Virus record (IMG/VR): IMGVR_UViG_3300028393_002290
Coordinates: 1-64,000 of that record
Strand: one strand, 5' to 3'
Source: a virus
Length of the DNA stretch: 64,000 bases
The position numbers were made by a program, and so were the translations under genes. Within the stretch, counting starts at the first letter, position 1. Each line of letters opens with the position of its first letter. Below, in pieces: positions 1 to 5,221 of the stretch. The notes beneath the pieces were generated by a model. The model was not told where the DNA came from, did not search any database, and saw nothing but the letters and a program-made list of their open reading frames with translations.

Positions 1-60
1 GATCCGTGTTTTACCGGTTAAGAGCCGGTTACATCACCTTAATGTTTGTGAGGGTTAGTT
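1..60 (-). tRNA. Possible tRNA-Lys(CTT), cut by the left window edge
   Basis: An anticodon hairpin ACCGG / CTCTTAA / CCGGT is visible, giving anticodon CTT, preceded by a short D-arm (ACAT/ATGT). The T-arm and 3' acceptor lie outside the window, and the last visible bases (ATC where TTC is expected) do not match a normal T-loop. It may be a real tRNA-Lys or a decayed one. The 5' boundary is approximate. Confidence 0.45.
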
Positions 61-164
61 GTATTAAATTGATTTAATGTGCCAACCCTAGACCAATACG
101 GGATCTAGAGCGACACTAACGTTTAGCACGTTTCATATCGTTCTCCTTTGAACATAATTAAAAT

Positions 165-240
165 TGGTACCAAGAGTCGGGATCGAACCGACCACACCCG
201 ATTCTTCAGACCGGTGCTCTACCAACTGAGCTATCTTGGC
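165..240 (-). tRNA. tRNA-Phe(GAA)
   Basis: Full cloverleaf on the minus strand: acceptor GCCAAGA/TCTTGGT, D-arm GCTC/GAGC, anticodon stem CCGGT/ATCGG with loop CTGAAGA, T-loop TTCGATC and an encoded CCA. The first base pair is G-U. Confidence 0.95.
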
Positions 241-251
241 ATTGATGAATA

Positions 252-344
252 TGATAATAGGGGTGACCACTGAGAAGTCTCACTCAGACTACAACTTTCA
301 CAGAGTTGGGTGCCAATTTTACACTATGGTCACCCCTATTATCA
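252..344. repeat. 18-bp perfect inverted repeat enclosing two small hairpins
   Basis: Positions 252-269 are the exact reverse complement of 327-344. The 57-nt interior contains CTGAG/CTCAG and CAACT/AGTTG hairpins, so a transcript of either strand would fold into a long stem with a branched head. It sits between tRNA-Phe and tRNA-Gln. It lacks a T-tract, so a simple terminator is unlikely; the function is unknown. Confidence 0.8.
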
Positions 345-351
345 CATAAAC

Positions 352-426
352 TGGCAGGGGCTGAAGGTAACGCTCCTTCTCACCTAGTTTCAAAGACTAG
401 TATCTGCTCTTATCGATTTAACCCCT
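352..426 (-). tRNA. tRNA-Gln(TTG)
   Basis: Acceptor AGGGGTT/AGCCCCT, anticodon stem CTAGT/ACTAG with loop CTTTGAA, T-stem GAAGG/CCTTC and encoded CCA. The T-loop is AGCGTTA instead of TTCGANT and the D-stem has only three pairs, so tertiary contacts must be unusual. Confidence 0.8.
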
Positions 427-435
427 AAATATAAC

Positions 436-491
436 AGGATGCTTATTTTTCAATTAAAAGTTGAATTGTATAAGTTTGCTGAACGCATCCT
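436..491 (-). repeat. Structured intergenic element A (conserved core plus closing stem)
   Basis: AGGATGC (436-442) pairs with GCATCCT (485-491). Between them lie a small hairpin and the core AAGTTTGCTGAAC (472-484, plus-strand reading). Element B at 751-810 has the same core and the same layout with a differently sequenced but still paired stem, which argues for a conserved RNA structure between tRNAs. Confidence 0.65.
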
Positions 492-496
492 AAAAC

Positions 497-571
497 TGGT
501 AGCCACGGACAATTTCGAAATGTCGACTTATCGCTTATCGGGCGATTACTCTGCCTCTGAGTTACGCGGCT
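497..571 (-). tRNA. tRNA-Ile(GAT)
   Basis: Acceptor AGCCGCG/CGTGGCT, D-arm ACTC/GAGT, anticodon stem ATCGC/GCGAT, T-loop TTCGAAA and encoded CCA. The anticodon loop reads CCGATAA, so position 33 is C rather than the nearly universal U. Confidence 0.85.
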
Positions 572-576
572 ATATT

Positions 577-654
577 TGGTGCGTCCCGAGAGGTTCGAAC
601 TCCCGACCCCCGGCTTCGTAAACCAGTGCTCTAATCCAGCTGAGCTAGGGACGC
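577..654 (-). tRNA. tRNA-Arg(ACG)
   Basis: Acceptor GCGTCCC/GGGACGC, D-arm GCTC/GAGC, anticodon loop TTACGAA, T-loop TTCGAAC and encoded CCA. Reading of all CGN codons would need A34 to inosine conversion. Confidence 0.93.
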
Positions 655-662
655 ATTAAATT

Positions 663-740
663 TGGAATCTGGGGTCGGAGTCGAACCGACGGTTTTGAGG
701 ATTTGCAATCCCGTGCATTGGGCCACTCTGCCACCCAGAC
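663..740 (-). tRNA. tRNA-Cys(GCA)
   Basis: Acceptor GTCTGGG/CCCAGAT with one G-U pair, anticodon loop TTGCAAA, T-loop TTCGACT, discriminator T and encoded CCA. U73 is the usual tRNA-Cys discriminator. Confidence 0.9.
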
Positions 741-750
741 ATAATAAAAC

Positions 751-810
751 AGGATCAACTTTTTAGTTTCTGGATAAAAGAAAGTTGTTTAAGTTTGCTG
801 AACTGATCCT
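751..810 (-). repeat. Structured intergenic element B
   Basis: AGGATCA (751-757) pairs with TGATCCT (804-810). The interior has a hairpin (AACTTT with AAAGTT) followed by the core AAGTTTGCTGAAC (791-803). Compared with element A, the last two stem pairs have changed on both sides while pairing is kept. Confidence 0.65.
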
Positions 811-815
811 AAAAC

Positions 816-892
816 TGGTGCGGGGTACAGGGTTCGAACCTGCGACCTTCGAGTTGGCAACCCGATGCTCTACCAAACTGAGCTAACCACGC
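816..892 (-). tRNA. tRNA-Gly(GCC)
   Basis: Acceptor GCGTGGT/ACCCCGC (one T-C mismatch at pair 4), D-arm GCTC/GAGC, anticodon loop TTGCCAA, T-loop TTCGAAC and encoded CCA. Confidence 0.93.
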
Positions 893-902
893 ATACTAAA
901 AC

Positions 903-978
903 TGGTCTCTCCTGTGGGACTCGAACCCACGAAATCCTCGCCCCAAACGAGGTGGCATAGCCGCTAACCGAAAGAGAG
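903..978 (-). tRNA. tRNA-Pro(TGG)
   Basis: Acceptor CTCTCTT/AGGAGAG, anticodon stem CCTCG/CGAGG with loop TTTGGGG, T-loop TTCGAGT and encoded CCA. Confidence 0.92.
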
Positions 979-985
979 ATAAAAT

Positions 986-1059
986 TGGCATCCCCCCAAG
1001 GATTCGAACCCTGATGAACGGTGTTGGAGACCGTGATCTTGCCATTAGATGAGAGAGAT
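986..1059 (-). tRNA. tRNA-Trp(CCA)
   Basis: Acceptor ATCTCTC/GGGGGAT (several G-U pairs), D-arm ATCT/AGAT, anticodon stem ACGGT/ACCGT with loop CTCCAAC, T-loop TTCGAAT, discriminator G and encoded CCA. Confidence 0.92.
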
Positions 1060-1064
1060 ATATT

Positions 1065-1152
1065 TGGCGGAGCGTGTAGGAATCGAACCTACTCACCCAT
1101 TTCTGGATGACGGGTTAGCAACCCGCTGCCTTGACCGGTCGGCCAACGCTCC
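1065..1152 (-). tRNA. tRNA-Ser(GCT)
   Basis: Class II tRNA with acceptor GGAGCGT/ACGCTCC, anticodon stem GCGGG/CCCGT with loop TTGCTAA, a long variable arm, T-loop TTCGATT, discriminator G and encoded CCA. Confidence 0.94.
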
Positions 1153-1161
1153 TAAAATTAT

Positions 1162-1270
1162 TACGACTGGTAGGTCTTGAACCTACAAAGGCTATGACTA
1201 TGTCTTCGCCCCGTCCCCATTCTATGCTATGAGCATAGCGGGAGGTCTTCCATATTCCACTCACAGTCGC
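1162..1270 (-). tRNA. Anomalous tRNA-like gene (109 nt, Leu-type body with CAT-type hairpin)
   Basis: The acceptor (GCGACTG/CAGTCGT), a D-arm-like GTGGAAT...GGAAGACC and the T-arm (GTAGG/CCTAC, loop TTCAAGA) resemble tRNA-Leu. The middle is about 20 nt too long: a perfect hairpin CTATG/CATAG with loop CTCATAG (CAT anticodon position) sits inside an outer stem TCCCG/CGGGG. Unlike its neighbours it lacks an encoded CCA. It could be an interrupted tRNA, an unusual tRNA, or a tRNA mimic. Confidence 0.55.
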
Positions 1271-1285
1271 AAGTATATTATATAC

Positions 1286-2023
1286 TTATTTGCTGGGTGT
1301 GTCAACTGATTTTACATGAGTTAGTTCTTTATTAATAAAGTCCCATGCTCTTTGTAACAGTCGTTTGTAGTGGGGACTATCTGTTTTTTCTGGATATAAG
1401 TCTGCTATGTGTTTAATTTCAAATGCTTTGTTTAAATATGCTGTCATTTTTGTTCTAAATGCAGTTGGATCTAAATTAACCAGTTTAGGTATTATTGGTA
1501 TCAATACGTGCAATGCTTCAACAAATCGAGCATTAATTTCTGCAGGTTCTGCTCGATAAGCAGTATCCGGATTTGCACGATCTGCTGGATTCCTTGCTGT
1601 ACGATATCGTGTACTTTGGTTAGCCCTGTTCAACGATTTCATATCGTCCATAGCGTGTCTTAGCTCGTGTGCAATAGTATTACGCATACGTTTAGTAGAC
1701 AGATAATCTGCGTTTAACGATATTGCCTTTTCCATTGGATCCCATTGTCCGAGATGGGAGTCTGCCGGTGTGGCTTTTCCATTTAATCTACGTACAAGAT
1801 CTACAATAGCGTCATCTGAAGATATTTCTAAACGAATTCTATCCATAGCAGGAATTGGAGTATTAAACAAATCCCCAATACGCCCAATATGTATCACGCC
1901 CGTTTCATCGTAGTCTAAATCAGTATCAGCGTATTGCTGTAGATAGTCATAGACTGTGTCAGCAAGACTCATGATAGCACGATCTTCTTCAGCGGTTTCA
2001 ACCAGTAATTCATGTATTCTCAT
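1286..2023 (-). CDS. Putative zinc metallopeptidase with HExxH motif; possible head-targeted protein
   Basis: A 245-residue protein. Residues 116-123 read NTIAHELRH, a classic HExxH zinc site (His119, Glu120, His123), and a conserved-looking AEPAEINAR at 158-166 could give the third ligand. The N-terminus MRIHELLVET resembles the MR..EFLSE start of the 34222-35715 protein and the short capsid-targeting sequences of T4 internal proteins. No signal peptide or membrane segment is seen. It lies within the tRNA cluster. The protease call is by motif only; the substrate is unknown. Confidence 0.6.
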   Translation of the reverse strand: MRIHELLVETAEEDRAIMSLADTVYDYLQQYADTDLDYDETGVIHIGRIGDLFNTPIPAMDRIRLEISSDDAIVDLVRRLNGKATPADSHLGQWDPMEKAISLNADYLSTKRMRNTIAHELRHAMDDMKSLNRANQSTRYRTARNPADRANPDTAYRAEPAEINARFVEALHVLIPIIPKLVNLDPTAFRTKMTAYLNKAFEIKHIADLYPEKTDSPHYKRLLQRAWDFINKELTHVKSVDTPSK

Positions 2024-2035
2024 ACACTTATTTAG

Positions 2036-2130
2036 TGGTGGAAAGCGGAGGAGTCGAACCCCACCCTGTTCTTCACAAGGACCCAGTTTTCAAGACTGGT
2101 CGGGGAACCAACTCCCCTGCATCACTTTCC
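2036..2130 (-). tRNA. tRNA-Ser(TGA)
   Basis: Class II tRNA: acceptor GGAAAGT/GCTTTCC, anticodon stem CCAGT/ACTGG with loop CTTGAAA, long variable arm, T-loop TTCGACT and encoded CCA. Confidence 0.92.
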
Positions 2131-2135
2131 ATGTT

Positions 2136-2212
2136 TGGCAATCCTGCGGGGAATCGAACCTCTGCCGACGGCGTGACAAGCCGCTGTACTGACCAGGCTA
2201 TACTATGGGACC
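2136..2212 (-). tRNA. Degenerate tRNA-Asp(GTC)-like gene
   Basis: The anticodon arm (GCGGC/GCCGT, loop TTGTCAC) is a typical tRNA-Asp arm. The acceptor (GGTCCCA against CAGGATT) and T-stem (AGAGG against CCCCG) pair poorly. The 3' half, ending GCAGGATTGCCA, resembles that of the neighbouring tRNA-Glu (GCAGGATGCCA), which suggests a recombinant or decaying gene. Confidence 0.6.
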
Positions 2213-2218
2213 TAAAAC

Positions 2219-2294
2219 TGGCGCCACAGACGGGAATCGAACCCGCCTCGATCGGATAGACAATCCGGTGCCCTACCCAGAGGACTACTGTGGC
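2219..2294 (-). tRNA. tRNA-Asp(GTC)
   Basis: Acceptor GCCACAG/CTGTGGC is perfectly paired, the anticodon loop is TTGTCTA, the T-loop TTCGATT, with discriminator G and encoded CCA. Position 38 is A rather than the C typical of tRNA-Asp. Confidence 0.85.
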
Positions 2295-2298
2295 ATAT

Positions 2299-2373
2299 TG
2301 GCATCCTGCACGGGTATCGATCCCGTTCCTACACCTTGAAAGGGTGTTGATCTAGCCAGTAATCTAGCAGGAT
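2299..2373 (-). tRNA. tRNA-Glu(TTC)
   Basis: Acceptor ATCCTGC/GCAGGAT, anticodon stem ACACC/GGTGT with loop CTTTCAA, T-arm ACGGG/CCCGT with loop ATCGATA, discriminator G and encoded CCA. T54 is replaced by A. Confidence 0.9.
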
Positions 2374-2379
2374 ATAATT

Positions 2380-2454
2380 TGGTGCTCTGTTACGGAATCG
2401 AACCGCATTCTGATGCTTACAAGACACCTGCATCGCCATCAATGCTTACAGAGC
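2380..2454 (-). tRNA. tRNA-Thr(TGT)
   Basis: Acceptor GCTCTGT/ACAGAGC, anticodon stem GGTGT/GCATC with loop CTTGTAA, T-loop TTCGATT, discriminator A and encoded CCA. Confidence 0.9.
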
Positions 2455-2459
2455 CAATT

Positions 2460-2534
2460 TGGTGGAGGCCGAGGGAATCGAACCCTTCTAGTCACGATCC
2501 TTGCAAGGGAACGCCGCAGCCCACTGCTGCCCCC
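2460..2534 (-). tRNA. tRNA-Ala(TGC)
   Basis: Acceptor GGGGGCA/GGCCTCC carries the G3-U70 wobble pair that marks tRNA-Ala. The anticodon loop is CTTGCAA, the T-loop TTCGATT, and CCA is encoded. Its 5' 47 nt overlap the end of the HNH endonuclease gene on the same strand. Confidence 0.9.
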
Positions 2535-3069
2535 AAATTATATCTTGCCATCTGATAGCATTCTTACTATCATAATCAAGCCTATTATTTTTGCTTTGAT
2601 TATCTCGAGCCGGCAAGTATTGTAAATTATCCTGATGATGAAGTCCACCTTTTGATAATGGTACCTTGTGGTCGACTTGGAATCCTTCAGGAACAAATTG
2701 ATAAATTTGTCTAATTAAAATTAAATCAGCATCGTCAGGTATCGCATTTCTTTTCCGTGCTCTGTAAGCATAGACATTTGCTTTATTGCCTGCTTTTTTA
2801 TGTTCTTCAGACACCCTGCCTTTTTTATCCCAGTAAGCATTTCTACCTGCTGAAATTTTTGTAGAGTGCTCTGCTGTCCTTGGAGGAAGTTTTACACCCT
2901 TTCTGTTTGGCATTTTTGCCTTACCAGAAATAATTGCTTCCTTAACACCTTTAGCAATTTTTTCTTTAGTATCTGCTGTTCTAATTCTGCTGTTAGCACA
3001 TGCTCTTGAGCAAAATTTTCCAGATCCAAAGGATCCATTGTGTTTGGCATCGCATTTAAAACATATCAT
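2488..3069 (-). CDS. HNH homing endonuclease
   Basis: A 193-residue protein with an N-terminal Cys-rich finger (CFKCDAK..CSRAC), a basic middle region with NUMOD-like KGVK repeats, and a C-terminal HNH core FQVDHKVPLSKGG...NLQ about residues 133-155. Such enzymes nick DNA to spread their own gene and commonly sit near phage tRNAs. The last 15 codons run into tRNA-Ala, so a full read-through transcript would contain both. It is probably free-standing rather than intron-borne, as no interrupted gene is seen around it. Confidence 0.88.
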   Translation of the reverse strand: MICFKCDAKHNGSFGSGKFCSRACANSRIRTADTKEKIAKGVKEAIISGKAKMPNRKGVKLPPRTAEHSTKISAGRNAYWDKKGRVSEEHKKAGNKANVYAYRARKRNAIPDDADLILIRQIYQFVPEGFQVDHKVPLSKGGLHHQDNLQYLPARDNQSKNNRLDYDSKNAIRWQDIIWGQQWAAAFPCKDRD

Positions 3070-3124
3070 AATAGTTCTCCCAATTGTATTTATACAATTG
3101 AACTCATCTACTACAAATTACATA

Positions 3125-3200
3125 TGGCTCCATCTGTTGGATTCGAACCAACCTCTTCCGGTTAACAGCCGGGGGTACTCACCGAGAATACTAAGATGGA
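3125..3200 (-). tRNA. tRNA-Asn(GTT)
   Basis: Acceptor TCCATCT/AGATGGA, anticodon stem CCCGG/CCGGA with loop CTGTTAA, T-loop TTCGAAT, discriminator G and encoded CCA. Confidence 0.93.
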
Positions 3201-3211
3201 ATAGAATATTT

Positions 3212-3298
3212 TGGTGGAACCCCAAGGAATCGAACCTCTTGCCACCACCCACCTTATTTTGGCTACGATTTTACAGACCGCAAGCGGGAAAGGGCTCC
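3212..3298 (-). tRNA. tRNA-Tyr(GTA)
   Basis: Class II tRNA with acceptor GGAGCCC/GGGTTCC, anticodon stem GCGGT/ATCGT with loop CTGTAAA, a long variable arm, T-loop TTCGATT, discriminator A and encoded CCA. The D-arm is shorter than in bacterial tRNA-Tyr. Confidence 0.85.
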
Positions 3299-3362
3299 AT
3301 TAAACACACTCTAGCAGTTTATCTTTCTGCCTCTCTATACTATGTACTCGGAACGAATGTGT

Positions 3363-3428
3363 GTATTAAAGTACTTTCCGCTACGCTGTCGTGCCCGTTG
3401 GAGGGGTCAAGTGAAAGCACTTTAATAC
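3363..3428. repeat. 16-bp imperfect inverted repeat
   Basis: Positions 3363-3378 pair with 3413-3428 with one mismatch around a 34-nt loop. The following 3440-3530 stretch holds further short complementary segments (TCCC/GGGA, GCCC/GGGC) and no credible gene or tRNA. Together with the 252-344 element this looks like structured RNA at the edge of the tRNA cluster; its role is unknown. Confidence 0.7.
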
Positions 3429-3539
3429 GAACTAATTTTTAGTCCCACAAGAGGGATTCCATCCTAGTCGCCGCCCGTTTGCCCCAATGTTTTACGTGCA
3501 GGGCGAGGACCTCGTTTCCTCATATCACACGTTGCGATG

Positions 3540-3692
3540 TTAACGACCTCCGCAGAGCGTCTCTCGCTTTCTCATAGCTTCATAACTTTGAACAGCTCTT
3601 GCCAACTTGTTCTCAAACAACTGTTTAAGTTGTTCAGGAGTTAGCGTATGCTGTCTAAGCCATTCAGCTTGTTTGATCTTTTTACTGTCCAT
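3540..3692 (-). CDS. Small hypothetical protein, 50 aa
   Basis: The reading frame encodes a charged, helical-looking protein beginning MDSKKIKQAEWLRQ and rich in Gln, Lys and Arg. It starts just after the strong terminator at 3709-3737 and has only a weak A-rich ribosome site (AAGAAA). No family is recognised. Length and codon pattern are compatible with a real phage small protein. Confidence 0.5.
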   Translation of the reverse strand: MDSKKIKQAEWLRQHTLTPEQLKQLFENKLARAVQSYEAMRKRETLCGGR

Positions 3693-3708
3693 TTTCTTTT
3701 TGGAAAAC

Positions 3709-3737
3709 AAAAAACCCCAGGGTTCTTAATCCTGGGG
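3709..3737 (-). terminator. Rho-independent terminator
   Basis: CCCCAGG (3715-3721) and CCTGGGG (3731-3737) form a 7-bp GC-rich hairpin with a 9-nt loop, followed on the minus strand by six T residues (3709-3714). It would end the transcripts starting at the two promoters near 3.97 and 4.07 kb. Confidence 0.9.
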
Positions 3738-3763
3738 TCCTTGGAAGTTAAAATGTAATCTAG

Positions 3764-3907
3764 TTACACTTTGGTCTCCTGGGACCCCGAGTTAATCTCC
3801 GGTGTGCGATCATAACTTGACAGACTATTAATCGCTAACCAGCTGGCGGACATGCATCCAACCTGTTTGGCTATCGTATTAAAATGTTGTCTTTGTTGCG
3901 ATTGCAT
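3764..3907 (-). CDS. Small hypothetical protein, 47 aa
   Basis: An open frame begins MQSQQRQHFNTIAKQVG, is preceded by an AAGAG ribosome site, and lies alone between tandem promoters and a strong terminator. That isolated setting, as a dedicated short transcription unit, is the best argument that it is real. It has no recognised domain. The same DNA shows a weak tRNA-like arm (GTC loop), which is judged coincidental. Confidence 0.55.
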   Translation of the reverse strand: MQSQQRQHFNTIAKQVGCMSASWLAINSLSSYDRTPEINSGSQETKV

Positions 3908-3965
3908 TTTGTTTTCTCTTTAAACCTTTGTTTACATCGACAGCACCATTGCTGCCTATGTGTTA

Positions 3966-3994
3966 ATTATACATTTATTTAGTCTCGTTGTCAA
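3966..3994 (-). promoter_or_regulatory. Sigma70-type promoter (proximal)
   Basis: On the minus strand TTGACA (3994-3989), a 17-bp spacer and TATAAT (3971-3966) match the bacterial consensus exactly. It drives the short unit that ends at the 3709-3737 terminator. Confidence 0.85.
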
Positions 3995-4069
3995 CCACTA
4001 TTTGCAAGTTTGGCAAAATATTTTAAAGTATTTTGCTTTTTTGCCTACAATGCTTGCTAACTAGTCTCT

Positions 4070-4098
4070 ATTGTACAACAGTTTTTCACTGCTGTCAA
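4070..4098 (-). promoter_or_regulatory. Sigma70-type promoter (distal) with palindromic spacer
   Basis: TTGACA (4098-4093), a 17-bp spacer and TACAAT (4075-4070). The spacer contains CAGT-GAAAA-ACTG, a possible operator. The 100-nt leader between this promoter and the next contains a GCAAAATA/TATTTTGC hairpin. Confidence 0.75.
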
Positions 4099-4114
4099 GT
4101 ACTTTAGACAATTT

Positions 4115-4140
4115 ATTTTGTTGTATTTTTACAACAAAAT
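4115..4140 (-). terminator. AT-rich palindromic hairpin at operon end
   Basis: ATTTTGTTGTA and its exact complement flank a 4-nt loop, immediately after the stop codon at 4140-4142. It may end the long glycan and tailoring operon. No long T-tract follows, so the terminator call is tentative. Confidence 0.5.
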
Positions 4141-4739
4141 TAGAGGACCCCAAATCTTATTTTAACTATCTCATCGAATGTAGGGTTTCCTTCAAGCCGG
4201 ACGGTAAGAACTGAACGATATGTTCCGTCAATATTGCTATTTGCACTATGCGGAACATCAACCCGGGTAATTGTTGGTACATCATATATTTCAACGTTAT
4301 CTAAAAGACTTGGTATACTATACCAATTAATGGCCCAAAATGGCACGGCCTTATTAGTAATTTCATCTATCCTAATTTGAGCCGTAAGTGTATAATCCCC
4401 ACCCATCCAAAACATACATGTATTTCTACATCCGTCCAGCGGAATAATAATAGAAGCGTGTATCATTCCAACTTGGCCAGTTTCTGGTATACGATTACCG
4501 TCAACATGTAAATGATCTTTTGATATATCAAAGTTTTTTCTTTTAATACATAACAAATTGCGGACCTTAGGCAATCCATATTCAGCTAATTCTAAATTAA
4601 GAATACTAGAAATTTTTCCATTAGTATCCAGTTGTCTAAGATATAGATCATCTTTGTTGAACTGATCCATATAAACTGACGCAAAATGTTGCAATTCTTT
4701 AAAACACTTTAATGGAAATGGATAATGCAACTTATCCAT
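4140..4739 (-). CDS. 2-oxoglutarate/Fe(II)-type oxygenase-like protein
   Basis: A 199-residue protein. It shows the beta-helix oxygenase pattern: HVDG near residue 78 (HxD metal site), a strand region SIIIPLDGCRNTCMFW, a later His in VPHSAN, and RSVLTVRLEG carrying the Arg expected to bind 2-oxoglutarate. Such enzymes hydroxylate or otherwise oxidise a substrate using O2. It overlaps the upstream gene by 8 nt. It is the last gene of the AT-rich tailoring module; the substrate is unknown. Confidence 0.6.
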   Translation of the reverse strand: MDKLHYPFPLKCFKELQHFASVYMDQFNKDDLYLRQLDTNGKISSILNLELAEYGLPKVRNLLCIKRKNFDISKDHLHVDGNRIPETGQVGMIHASIIIPLDGCRNTCMFWMGGDYTLTAQIRIDEITNKAVPFWAINWYSIPSLLDNVEIYDVPTITRVDVPHSANSNIDGTYRSVLTVRLEGNPTFDEIVKIRFGVL

Positions 4740-5193
4740 TACTAAGTCTTATTTGTTGAAAAGTTTCAAAGTATGATATATAATCGTCATATCCTAAAAA
4801 AGAAAAGTTATCCGATTGGTCCTCAAGTACAGTTACAGAAGTACCTAATATATGATATTCCACTTCTCGTTGAATAATACGATAGGGCAAAATTGTGTCG
4901 TGATTATCAATTCTCCATTTATTAAAATCATCAAAATTTTCAAACAATACTTGTGCCCCTACTGTATGTTTGTCTAGAGATTCAAAAAATGTCATTGTAG
5001 AAACTTTGTTTAAAGAAGACACAATTTTAGAATCAAAATCGATGTAATCGTTTAACAAAGCGATGCCTTGGTCAATGCATTTAAATATTTCTATATTGGT
5101 TTCGGTTTTTATTTTAGATTTATCTTTTAGCATTTCAAAATTAAAAATGTTTAAATCTGAAAAATCATATCGATGGAGTAATTGAAATTTCAT
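4732..5193 (-). CDS. Unknown protein, 153 aa
   Basis: The start is supported by an AAAGGGAAA ribosome site. The protein is acidic and aromatic-rich, without membrane segments or motifs I recognise; a conserved-looking stretch is WRIDNHDTILPYRIIQREVEYHILG. It is translationally close to the oxygenase after it and the radical SAM gene before it, so it is probably part of the same biosynthetic module. Confidence 0.75.
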   Translation of the reverse strand: MKFQLLHRYDFSDLNIFNFEMLKDKSKIKTETNIEIFKCIDQGIALLNDYIDFDSKIVSSLNKVSTMTFFESLDKHTVGAQVLFENFDDFNKWRIDNHDTILPYRIIQREVEYHILGTSVTVLEDQSDNFSFLGYDDYISYFETFQQIRLSNG

Positions 5194-5221
5194 ATAATTT
5201 CCCTTTAACTTATTAATGTAT

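Noticed and set aside
439-621. 60-aa plus-strand frame
   Set aside because: It covers tRNA-Ile and tRNA-Arg on the other strand and structured element A.
3780-3865. tRNA-Asp-like arm (stem ATAGT/GTTAT, loop CTGTCAA)
   Set aside because: The acceptor and T-arm do not pair, and the same DNA is better explained by the 47-aa frame between promoter and terminator.
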